Made by a program: the position numbers and the translations under genes. A model generated the notes under the pieces. The model did not search any database and was not told the origin of the DNA. It saw nothing but the letters and a program-made list of their open reading frames with translations. Below, piece after piece: positions 1 through 6,955 of a DNA stretch of 9,220 bases. The stretch is from positions 1 to 9,220 of the forward strand of contig JBPCXW010000056.1 of NCBI GenBank assembly GCA_051008185.1, written 5' to 3'. This stretch comes from CAXMWX01 sp051008185 (lineage in GTDB: Bacteria; Pseudomonadota; Gammaproteobacteria; Eutrophobiales; Eutrophobiaceae). How positions within the stretch are numbered: the stretch's first letter is position 1; each line of letters starts with the position of its first letter.

Positions 1-639
1 CACAAGGACAAACTGATGACGGAGTTCGTGCGTAATGCCTCACGGCCTGTTTATTTTCATGCCGACCTGCCCCATCCGTTCGGCACTACGCATTTCGGTT
101 TTTATCAAAAAGTGGCGCGGGACCGGCAGGCCGCTGCGATGCAGTTGCAGTCTGCCGATGGCGCAGAGCGTTATTTTGAATCCCTCGTCCGGGAGCCGAA
201 GCCTGCGGACAGATGGAACCGGCATCTGCACGATCAGTTGATGTGGCAATATGGGCAATACATGGGTTACATGATGCTTTCCAATACGAGCCCGGCGTGG
301 CACAAGCGGGCGGCGGCAAAGATGCAGGCCATGCAAGATCAGTATTACGGGTTGATCGGCATGGCCGACATACTCATCCGCTATGGTGATGCCGACAGCC
401 TTGACAAAGTGCAGGCGTGGTTGCAACAGGCCGACTCGTTGTTGCAGGCGACTCCGACACTGAGCAAGGAGATGCAGGGGCGTCACTATTACCGACTCGG
501 TTATGCGGCCTACCGTCTGGGCAAGCATCAGCAGGCCAGACAGCTGTTTAACCGTTCGTTGCAAGTCTATGACCATCCCGGCAACGCTGCGATGCACGCC
601 CTGGAACTGGTGACACCGAAAAATGCCAAAACCCGCTGA
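1..639 (+). CDS. DUF2723/TMEM260-like protein, C-terminal part only (5' truncated by window edge)
   Basis: The reading frame is open from base 1 (His-Lys-Asp-Lys-Leu-Met...), so the ATG at 16 is internal and the true start lies outside the window. The visible 212 residues match, block by block, the C-terminal soluble domain of the next gene. Shared features are the FESL segment, RWNRHLH near residue 72, YYGL.(G/D)MA(D/E)ILI, LSK(E/D)M.GRH.YR, and a closing TPR-like helix pair ending in VYDHP.N. The two genes are therefore tandem paralogues. The membrane-embedded catalytic half, which in this family carries the acidic motif in the first extracytoplasmic loop, is not visible, so activity cannot be judged. 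Its stop codon overlaps the start of the downstream gene by 17 bp, implying co-transcription. The family assignment is inferred through the paralogue and is fairly secure; the substrate is unknown. Confidence 0.85.
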   Translation, partial: HKDKLMTEFVRNASRPVYFHADLPHPFGTTHFGFYQKVARDRQAAAMQLQSADGAERYFESLVREPKPADRWNRHLHDQLMWQYGQYMGYMMLSNTSPAWHKRAAAKMQAMQDQYYGLIGMADILIRYGDADSLDKVQAWLQQADSLLQATPTLSKEMQGRHYYRLGYAAYRLGKHQQARQLFNRSLQVYDHPGNAAMHALELVTPKNAKTR

Positions 640-2653
640 CAATAACAAACGGTCGCAACTTGAATGGTTGTCGGCGCTCACCGTGGTTGTCATCGTGTTC
701 GCGGTGTATGCGCTCACGGCGGCAAGGACGGTCGTGCTGGAAGACGATGGCCTGTTCCTGATGGCGAGCTTTGATGCCGGGGTGGCGCATCCGCCCGGCT
801 ATCCGCTTTATACCTTGTTGGGGCATTTGTTTTCCTGGCTTCCCATTGATCCTCCGGCCTTGCGGGTGCATCTGCTGAGCGGGTTGCTCGGCGCCCTGAC
901 CTGCGGTGTGTTGTTCTTTGTGTCGCGTCTGGCGGGCTTGCCGCGCTGGTTTGCGCTGACGGTAGCGCTGGGCTACGGCGTGTCGGAACACTTCTGGTCG
1001 CAGGCGATCATCGCCGAGGTTTATACCTTGAACGCATTGCTTTGTTTCAGTGTGTTGCTGTTCTGCCTGCGGGCCGCCGCGAGGGATGCCAGGCTTGCGC
1101 GGGAACTGAACTGTGCGGCCTTTTGCTTTGGTCTCGGGTTGGCCAACCATTGGCCCTTGTTGGTGCTCGCTTTTCCCGGCTATGTAATTCTGTTGTGGCC
1201 CAAGCGGAGTTTTGTCTGGCCGCAGCTACCGAAGTTGCTGGGCATCGCGCTGATAACGGCGTTGCCACTTTACCTGTGGATGGTCGGGCGTTCATGGCAA
1301 CCGGATGTGGTTAGTTTCTACGGGCCTATTGATAGCCTGAAAGAGTTTTGGTACTACATCAGCCGTCAGGGTTACGGCAGTGTGGATGCGAGTCCCAGTG
1401 CGGGCATTGTTGATCAGCTTCGCTTCCTGTTGCATTTTCTTGGTGAGGTGTTGTTTCAATTCACACCTGTGGGGGCCTTGCTGGCGTTGCTCGGGGTTTA
1501 TTGGCTTTATCGGGGAAGATCGCGGCAACTGTTGTTTGCAACTGTCTGGATCTTTGCCGCTCATAGTCTGGTGTTGATCTTTACGTTGCGGTTTGACTAT
1601 GAATACCTGAACATTGCCGTGTTTCGTCCTTACCCGCTGGTGGCTTACGGGGTGCTGGCCTTGTGGATGGGTTGCGGGCTCACTTTTATCTGGGAAAGGA
1701 TTCAGCAGGCACTGCCGGGCTGGTCAGACAATGCCGCCTTCAAGTTGCTCCCCGCGCTGGTCTTGCTGATACCGGTGGTCGTGTTCCAGCAGAACATCGG
1801 CATCAACGATCGTAGCGACGACCGCTTCACTGAACGATACGGCAGGTTGTTGCTGGAAGGGCTGAAACCGAACGCTGTGTTGCTCGTCGTCGGCGACACC
1901 ACGACCGGCCCGCTGGGCTTCCTGCACTACACGGAGGGTGTGCGACCGGACATAACATTGATCAACAAACAGGGGTTGGTGTATCCGAACCGACTCTTTG
2001 TGCCGCCGACCACCCGTAGCAAGCGGGCTGCGGCACTGGAAAACTTTTTGCGAGACAATCAGCACCCGGTTTATCTGGTGACGGAAGACTCGGAGATCCC
2101 GAACTTCGGCGGCACGAGCTATTACGGTTTCTATCAGCAACTGGGCACAGAGGGACGGGTCTCCTCCGTCAAGCTGCGTTTTGATCCGAAGGCCACTGAG
2201 TTTTTTGAATCCCTGATAGCGGGGCCGATACCGCAGGATCGCTGGAACCGACATCTGCACGGCATACTGCTACAACAATACGGGGGATTTCTTGGCTATA
2301 CCTTTCTGTCCAACGACCCGGTGTTGAACCGCACCGCCGCCGACATGATGAGTGCCATCCAGGGTGAATACTATGGTCTGGTTGATATGGCGGAGATCCT
2401 GATTGAACATGGTAGCACGGCGGAACATCTTGCCACTGCAAGGCAGTTGCTGGAAAAAGCCGAACCGCTAATGGACGAGACACTGAGCAAGGATATGAAA
2501 GGCCGCCACCATTACCGCAAGGGATTCCTGGCCTACCGCGAGGGAAATCACCGGCAGGCCCATGCAGAGTTCAACAAATCAATAGCGGTGTATGACCACC
2601 CGGACAACCCTGCGGTGGATGCTGTCAAAATTTACCGGAAGAATAAACGCTGA
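623..2653 (+). CDS. DUF2723 (TMEM260/GT117-like) multi-pass membrane glycosyltransferase
   Basis: A 676-residue protein with a hydrophobic multi-helix half (about residues 14-395) and a soluble C-terminal half. After the first helix comes an acidic cluster E40-D41-D42, then HPPGYPLY (56-63) and W..QA...AEVYTLN (125-137). These are the signatures of the DUF2723 family, whose animal member TMEM260 is an O-mannosyltransferase of the GT-C fold; the acidic pair is the expected catalytic/metal site. The motif GDTTTGPLGFLHYTEG.RPD near residue 424 is the usual junction to the soluble domain, and residues about 628-665 form a TPR-like pair. The ATG at 623 lies inside the end of the preceding paralogue, suggesting translational coupling; no strong Shine-Dalgarno is seen. 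Membrane location and use of a polyprenyl-linked sugar donor are inferred from the family. The acceptor could be an envelope protein or a glycan; nothing in the sequence decides this. Confidence 0.88.
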   Translation: MPKPADNNKRSQLEWLSALTVVVIVFAVYALTAARTVVLEDDGLFLMASFDAGVAHPPGYPLYTLLGHLFSWLPIDPPALRVHLLSGLLGALTCGVLFFVSRLAGLPRWFALTVALGYGVSEHFWSQAIIAEVYTLNALLCFSVLLFCLRAAARDARLARELNCAAFCFGLGLANHWPLLVLAFPGYVILLWPKRSFVWPQLPKLLGIALITALPLYLWMVGRSWQPDVVSFYGPIDSLKEFWYYISRQGYGSVDASPSAGIVDQLRFLLHFLGEVLFQFTPVGALLALLGVYWLYRGRSRQLLFATVWIFAAHSLVLIFTLRFDYEYLNIAVFRPYPLVAYGVLALWMGCGLTFIWERIQQALPGWSDNAAFKLLPALVLLIPVVVFQQNIGINDRSDDRFTERYGRLLLEGLKPNAVLLVVGDTTTGPLGFLHYTEGVRPDITLINKQGLVYPNRLFVPPTTRSKRAAALENFLRDNQHPVYLVTEDSEIPNFGGTSYYGFYQQLGTEGRVSSVKLRFDPKATEFFESLIAGPIPQDRWNRHLHGILLQQYGGFLGYTFLSNDPVLNRTAADMMSAIQGEYYGLVDMAEILIEHGSTAEHLATARQLLEKAEPLMDETLSKDMKGRHHYRKGFLAYREGNHRQAHAEFNKSIAVYDHPDNPAVDAVKIYRKNKR

Positions 2654-2663
2654 TTTGGATCGA

Positions 2664-2726
2664 TCCCCCCACCAGTGCCACTGCGGGCTTACGCCCTTGC
2701 GCCACTGGCTCCCCCCCAAGGGGGGA
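2664..2726 (+). repeat. Short palindromic repeat element, copy A (63 bp)
   Basis: Bounded by TCCCCCC (2664-2670) and GGGGGGA (2720-2726). It contains an inner imperfect hairpin, CCAGTG (2672-2677) pairing with CACTGG (2703-2708) and GGGC (2685-2688) with GCCC (2693-2696). A second hairpin follows: GCTCCCCCC-type arm (2709-2716) with GGGGGGAG (2720-2727) around a three-base loop. Read on the - strand it is open for 21 codons, starting SPLGGEP and ending ALVGG, the same frame and ends as copies B and C. It is a longer, diverged variant of the other two. Confidence 0.8.
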
Positions 2727-2763
2727 GCTCTTCGTGCCGGATTATTCATGTCGGTTTTATTGC

Positions 2764-2814
2764 TCCCCCCTTGAGGGGGAGCCAAAGGAGACGAAGTCTG
2801 CTTTGGTGGGGGGA
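2764..2814 (-). repeat. Short palindromic repeat element, copy B (51 bp)
   Basis: Bounded by TCCCCCC (2764-2770) and GGGGGGA (2808-2814), in inverted orientation to copy A. Read on the - strand it contains CAAAG-C-AGAC-TTC-GTCT-C-CTTTG, a hairpin with the same plan as copy C but with one base pair changed on both sides (AGAC/GTCT here, AGGC/GCCT in C). The G/C arms GCTCCCCC (2762-2769) and GGGGGAGC (2775-2782) form a second hairpin. On the + strand the 51 bp read as 17 open codons, SPLEGEPKETKSALVGG, matching copy C at 11 of 17 positions, although this copy is not translated. Confidence 0.82.
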
Positions 2815-2815
2815 C

Positions 2816-4999
2816 TCATTCAGGCTGATTCAGTCTTTGCTTTGCCAATGCCAGATTGGCGCGGGCTGATTCCAGTTGTGGGTTGATTTGCAGTGCTCGC
2901 TCAAAACTTGCGATTGCTTCCTGCATTCTTCCCAACTGTCCCAGTGCTGAACCCATGTTGGAATGCACTTCGGCGTTGTTCGGTTGTATGGCTATGCTGC
3001 GCCGGTAGTATTCCAGTGCTTTTTCATAATAGCCAGCCTTGAAATGCACCGCCGCCTGCTGCGCCAGTGCAGACGCGCCTTCCGGTTTCAGGGTGGTGGC
3101 TTGTTGGAAATACCGTGCCGCTAATTCTGTGCGCCCCAGCGCGGTGGCGACCTCTCCCATTAATAAGTAAATGGTGATCGTGGGTTCCGTGGTCTGTGTG
3201 AGTTTTCGTAGCAGGGTCATTGCCTCCTGGTTACGTCCCTGTTGGTGTAGCAAGGAGGCCAGACTTTGTTGCGCTATCGCATCGTCCGGTTCAAGTGCCA
3301 GGGCGTTGCGTAAGGATGTCTCTGCGTCTTGCGGGCGTTTGAGATCCAGTAGCACATTACTCAGGTTGAGGTGGGCCATGGTCGCCTCGTGTCTTGCTCG
3401 TAGCGGCATGCTTTCTTGCGTGAAGTCTTTGGGTTCCAGTTCAATGGCGCGGCGGAAGGCCGTCTCCGCTTCCTCGTTGCGTTCAAGCTTCATCAGGACG
3501 CTGCCGAGATTGATATAGACCTTGGCGATGGTCGGGTCTTGTTTGATCGCTTCCCTGAAGGCTTCTATCGCGGCTTCCTGTTCTTGTTTTTGTGCCATCA
3601 TCACGGTGCCGAGGTTGAACCAGGCCTCCGGTGCGTCCGGGTTGGTCGCGATGATGTGACGGAACAGGACTATGTCATTTTCATAGACGTATGCTCGTTG
3701 GAAGGTGAGTGTGCCGTAGGTGGTTAGTAATATTATTACTAGTGCTTGTCCCCCCACCAAAGAAGGCTTTGCCTGCTTTGACGCCCCCTCAAGGGGGGAG
3801 TGATGCTTTGATAACCGTTGCCAGGCGGTTACGGCGGCGGCTATTAGTACTGACATCAGGCCTATGCCGGGGAGGTATAGGTACCGATCTGCTACGAAGG
3901 AGAACTTCATGTAGCCGAAGCTTACCAAGCCGAGTACCGGCAGGATGGTGATGGTGAAGAACAGGATCCCGGCCAGTGGGCCGCGGCCAATTCGGTGTCG
4001 CGCCAGCCACAAGCCGGCGACCAGTGTCAGTGCTGCCAGTAAACCCAGCCAGTTTAGTGGGTTGGCCGGGCTCACATCCCAATGGGGATAGTGGAACATC
4101 AGAGGGTGCGGCCACAGTAGTTTGCCTACATAGAACCATACCGCCTTGCCTGCGATGATCAACCGCTCTGCGACGGAATAGTTGAAATCGTGAACGGCCT
4201 GGGCGTTGAACAGATTCATGTCGTAAATACCGACGGCCAAGCCCAGTAGTAGTAGCGGGGTGATCTGTGCCAGGTCCCGACCGACGATGCGACCACGTTG
4301 CCACCAGACCCAGACCAGTAGCACCACCGGCAAGGTGATCGCGACGGACTTGCTCAGCATACCGGCGACATACCATGCCAGCAGTGCCAGATAGGTTGCG
4401 GTTTCGGGCCGCTCCCGATAGCGTAGCCAGCAACCGGCGGCGAGTAGATAGAACAAGGTGGCCAGCAAATCCTTGCGGGCGATGACCCAGACTACCGCCT
4501 CCGCCCGCAACGGGTGTAGTGCGAACACCGCCGCTATCAGCCAGGCGCCGGGTATATTCATGCGTAATAACAGCCGCCATAGTAGTACCGTGTTAGCGCC
4601 ATGCAGTAGCAAGTTGGTGGCGTGGAAACCGGCGGGGTTGAAGCCCCAGAGTTGATAGTCCAGCCAGAACGATGTGTATAGTATCGGCCAGTAGTGAAAC
4701 TCTGCATTGCCTAATGGGCGTAACCAGATGTCTGCCAGACCGGTCAGGGTGCTTACCCGTGGTTCCTTGACGATAAAAACATTGTCATCCCAGACGAAAC
4801 CGGCGGAGAAGGCGGGCCAGAAGCTGACCAGCACCATTAGTAGTAGTGCCAGTGCCGGTAGCAGGGTCGCCGATGACAAGCCGAAGGCGTGACGCGAGCT
4901 TGCGGCGGCCTGTGTCGGGTTGTTATGCGGCGCGGTTGCGGTGGCCTCCGGGGTGCGTTGCCTGCGTTGTTTTTTTTGTTGCTTTCTGTTTTTTGCCAT
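2816..4999 (-). CDS. TMTC-like (DUF1736/GT105-like) membrane glycosyltransferase with C-terminal TPR repeats
   Basis: A 727-residue protein. It has a Lys/Arg-rich cytoplasmic tail (1-17), a first helix (about 45-62), then FVWDDN with acidic pair D71-D72, YWPILYTSFWLDYQLWG.N (103-121), HATNLLLH (126-133) and a late ADRYLYLPGIG (370-380). These are hallmarks of the bacterial relatives of animal TMTC O-mannosyltransferases. From about residue 455 seven TPR units and a capping helix follow to the end. The TPR part probably faces the compartment where acceptors are bound. I chose ATG 4999 (MAKNRKQQKK...) because the frame opens at 5143 only by running 115 bp into the upstream gene, and the basic start is typical; no clear Shine-Dalgarno supports either. 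Residues 401-417 are encoded exactly by a palindromic repeat, between two membrane helices. It lies 29 bp after the GT22-like gene, so they form a likely operon. Donor and acceptor are unknown. Confidence 0.87.
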   Translation of the reverse strand: MAKNRKQQKKQRRQRTPEATATAPHNNPTQAAASSRHAFGLSSATLLPALALLLMVLVSFWPAFSAGFVWDDNVFIVKEPRVSTLTGLADIWLRPLGNAEFHYWPILYTSFWLDYQLWGFNPAGFHATNLLLHGANTVLLWRLLLRMNIPGAWLIAAVFALHPLRAEAVVWVIARKDLLATLFYLLAAGCWLRYRERPETATYLALLAWYVAGMLSKSVAITLPVVLLVWVWWQRGRIVGRDLAQITPLLLLGLAVGIYDMNLFNAQAVHDFNYSVAERLIIAGKAVWFYVGKLLWPHPLMFHYPHWDVSPANPLNWLGLLAALTLVAGLWLARHRIGRGPLAGILFFTITILPVLGLVSFGYMKFSFVADRYLYLPGIGLMSVLIAAAVTAWQRLSKHHSPLEGASKQAKPSLVGGQALVIILLTTYGTLTFQRAYVYENDIVLFRHIIATNPDAPEAWFNLGTVMMAQKQEQEAAIEAFREAIKQDPTIAKVYINLGSVLMKLERNEEAETAFRRAIELEPKDFTQESMPLRARHEATMAHLNLSNVLLDLKRPQDAETSLRNALALEPDDAIAQQSLASLLHQQGRNQEAMTLLRKLTQTTEPTITIYLLMGEVATALGRTELAARYFQQATTLKPEGASALAQQAAVHFKAGYYEKALEYYRRSIAIQPNNAEVHSNMGSALGQLGRMQEAIASFERALQINPQLESARANLALAKQRLNQPE
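3749..3799 (+). repeat. Short palindromic repeat element, copy C (51 bp), in frame inside the TMTC-like gene
   Basis: Bounded by TCCCCCC (3749-3755) and GGGGGGA (3793-3799). Inner hairpin CAAAG (3758-3762) with CTTTG (3776-3780) and AGGC (3764-3767) with GCCT (3771-3774); the second hairpin is CCCCC (3784-3788) with GGGGG (3793-3797) around TCAA. Same length and plan as copy B. On the - strand it coincides precisely with codons 401-417 of the host gene (SPLEGASKQAKPSLVGG), leaving the frame intact on both sides. The inserted peptide is hydrophilic and sits in a loop between predicted membrane helices, where a short insertion would be tolerated. Confidence 0.85.
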
Positions 5000-5028
5000 T
5001 GTTTTTTGTCGCTGTGCTGTGTTGCTGC

Positions 5029-6924
5029 TTATTGTTCTGCAAACTCCACCCCGTAGGATGGCGGTGGTGGCGGTGTGTCCGGCCCCAGCAACCATCGCGC
5101 CATCTCCAGCACGCCCGGGGCGATGGGTTGGTAACGCTTCCATCGCATCACTTGCCCCGGCTTTGTGGTGCGCCAGACCATGTACTCTTCATCACCATAC
5201 TCTTCGGCCTGTTCAAACGAGTCCATCGGGGTCGGCTTGCCTTGCTTGTTCCAGTAGACCAGTTTGGCCGATGTCTTTTCCGGTGTTTGCGTCAGCACAT
5301 AAGCCGGCAGGCTCACCCTCATCCAATCGGTGTTATCGTCCTTGCCGGGCCGCTCGACAAAACGCGCCACCAGATACGCGCCCTGCTCGTCCCGAGATAC
5401 ATTGCCCACCTCCATCGCCAGCTTGCTGATGATGTGGCTGACATACTTGTAGTGCGGCACCTCCGATGGCGGTGCGAATAACTCCACGATGGCCATGTCG
5501 TAATAAGGCACGGCGCGGTGCAGGTAATAGTAGCCCGCAGTCGTGAAGTGATAGTGGGTTGCGTCCAGCACGCCCTCCACATTATCGTCCGCCGCCAGTT
5601 GGCGGTAGATGCGGAAGTGCGTGTCATGGTCGCGCAGGAAACCGACCCTGCCCGTCTCATTTGAGAAGCCGCGATAGACATGGTTGAAGCGTTGCTCTGC
5701 GCGTGGGTCGTAGCTGGGCGCAAGCCAGGGCAGGCCGTTGAGGATGCCCGCCAGTGACACCAGCAGTGCTGCCGTCAGGCAGGTTGCCGGTTTGGTCCAG
5801 GCTTGCCGGTTTATATTGGTTGCCGCGAGGCGTGGTAAACCGGTCGCGGTGAAGTCCGCCAACAGCAACAGCCAGAACGGGATCATCAGGAATACAAAAC
5901 GGTACTCCTGATGTGGTTGCGTGATATGGAGTAGCAGGATTGTCAGGCATATCAGTAGTAACCAGCCGCGCCTTCGCCAAGCCGTAATGCCGGCGAACAG
6001 CGCGACCAGCACTAGGCCGCAACTGGCCATCACCTGTCGGAACGGCAGTTGCCAGAAAGCGGAGTTCTCACCGTAGCCTCTCTCGGCCATGAGTAGGTTC
6101 AAGCGGAAGTTCAACAGGTAGGAATGAAACCAGTTACCCCAGGTGAGTTTTTCAAACAGTCCCACTACGAACAGGCCTAGCAGGCCGCCGACCAGAAGTG
6201 CGATTCGCCCGTGGTTTGTGGTGCGGGTGAACTCTATCAACATCACCAGCCCTACTATCGGTGCGTATTGCATCCTGACGGCTGCAACCAGTGTCGCCAA
6301 CAATGCCAGTGCCAGACCGCGCCGGGTGCTACACGGTGTCACGCTGATTAGGGCCAGTAGGCCGAACAGGAGTGCGGTGGCGGTGAACTCGGTCATCGGC
6401 TTGTGGGCGAAGATGATTAGCTCGTACCAGAAGCAGCCCAGTAGTAACGCAATACGTCCGGTGATTTCATTAAAGTGGCGGCGGCCGAATAGATACATTC
6501 CCAACGGGATTAGTAACGACAGCGCGCAGAACAACAGCTTGACCAGTGGCACATAATAGGCGGGCTCGCCCAAGCCGACTGCGTCTGCCGCCAGCAACAC
6601 GCCCGCGACCAGACCGGGGGTCAGCAGGGAGCGTCCGCCATAGACAAACTCCCACGGCATCACGCCCGCGCCGAAGGCCAGCCTGTGGCCCTGTTCCAGA
6701 TATTGCATCACCTCGTCGGGATGCATCGCGAAATCTCCGGCCAGTGCTACCAGTGCTCGCATCAGGAAGGCGGCGACCAGCAACCACGGGAGCCAGTGCC
6801 AGCGCGGTGCTTGAGGTTCCGACAAATGCAAGACGGCGTTGGCCTGTGCCGCCAGAGTCCGCGCTTGTTGCGGGTGGCGCGCTGCGGCGGGGCGTTTGCG
6901 TGATGGTCTGTTTCGTTTGCTCAT
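5029..6924 (-). CDS. GT22-like mannosyltransferase (ALG9/PIG-B type GT-C membrane enzyme)
   Basis: A 631-residue protein with a very basic N-terminal tail (MSKRNRPSRKRP), many hydrophobic helices up to about residue 415 and a soluble C-terminal domain. The loop after the first helix carries H68-P69-D70-E71, then YLEQGHRLAFG (75-85), WE at 91-92 and GGRSLLTPG. This is the HPDE...E..H...FG.G..WE...G.RS...P pattern of GT22, the family of ALG9, ALG12, PIG-B and SMP3. Those enzymes add mannose from dolichyl-phosphate-mannose; bacterial members are presumed to use a polyprenyl-phosphate donor. D70/E71 are the likely catalytic residues. The ATG at 6924 has no evident Shine-Dalgarno. It lies 31 bp below the stop of the HNH gene and 29 bp above the TPR gene, all on one strand, so read-through from the restriction cassette may contribute to its expression. 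Sugar and acceptor cannot be read from the sequence. Confidence 0.85.
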   Translation of the reverse strand: MSKRNRPSRKRPAAARHPQQARTLAAQANAVLHLSEPQAPRWHWLPWLLVAAFLMRALVALAGDFAMHPDEVMQYLEQGHRLAFGAGVMPWEFVYGGRSLLTPGLVAGVLLAADAVGLGEPAYYVPLVKLLFCALSLLIPLGMYLFGRRHFNEITGRIALLLGCFWYELIIFAHKPMTEFTATALLFGLLALISVTPCSTRRGLALALLATLVAAVRMQYAPIVGLVMLIEFTRTTNHGRIALLVGGLLGLFVVGLFEKLTWGNWFHSYLLNFRLNLLMAERGYGENSAFWQLPFRQVMASCGLVLVALFAGITAWRRRGWLLLICLTILLLHITQPHQEYRFVFLMIPFWLLLLADFTATGLPRLAATNINRQAWTKPATCLTAALLVSLAGILNGLPWLAPSYDPRAEQRFNHVYRGFSNETGRVGFLRDHDTHFRIYRQLAADDNVEGVLDATHYHFTTAGYYYLHRAVPYYDMAIVELFAPPSEVPHYKYVSHIISKLAMEVGNVSRDEQGAYLVARFVERPGKDDNTDWMRVSLPAYVLTQTPEKTSAKLVYWNKQGKPTPMDSFEQAEEYGDEEYMVWRTTKPGQVMRWKRYQPIAPGVLEMARWLLGPDTPPPPPSYGVEFAEQ

Positions 6925-6955
6925 GGTGCGGAGGGGATGTTACCTATTATCCGCA

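Larger units (their letters stand above)
2654..2815. other. Convergent intergenic region filled by two inverted palindromic repeats
   Basis: This 162-bp gap lies between the stop of the + strand DUF2723 gene and the stop of the - strand TPR gene. It is almost entirely made of two copies of a short repeat element in opposite orientation (2664-2726 and 2764-2814). The outer 10-bp sequences TCCCCCCACC (2664-2673) and GGTGGGGGGA (2805-2814) are perfect inverted repeats. The second element ends one base before the TPR stop codon. No credible gene is seen here. Because each element contains a strong G/C hairpin, the region probably stops transcription arriving from both sides, but neither hairpin has the U-tract of a classical intrinsic terminator. 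Confidence 0.75.

Noticed and set aside
548..1150. Long open frame on the - strand under the DUF2723 gene
   Set aside because: It is antisense to a gene with clear family motifs, is rich in Arg/Gln/Pro as antisense frames of GC-rich genes are, and has no recognisable domain.
2708..2782. CRISPR-like reading of the repeated C/G palindromes
   Set aside because: There are only two local copies, inverted to each other, without regular spacers or nearby cas genes.
2592..2869. Small + strand open frames through the repeat region
   Set aside because: They read through the palindromic repeats; the openness comes from the repeats' own stop-free frame and no start signal or domain supports a gene.
3789..4580. 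263-codon open frame on the - strand in another frame of the TMTC-like gene
   Set aside because: It overlaps conserved membrane segments of the real gene and its composition is that of an out-of-frame reading.
5000..5143. N-terminal extension of the TMTC-like gene to an ATG at 5143
   Set aside because: It would overlap the end of the GT22-like gene by 115 bp, and the extra residues look like a shadow frame. The ATG at 4999 gives the basic tail and membrane order expected for the family.
4846..5481. Open frames on the + strand across the GT22/TPR junction
   Set aside because: They are antisense to two well-supported genes and are Cys/Arg/Leu-rich without motifs.
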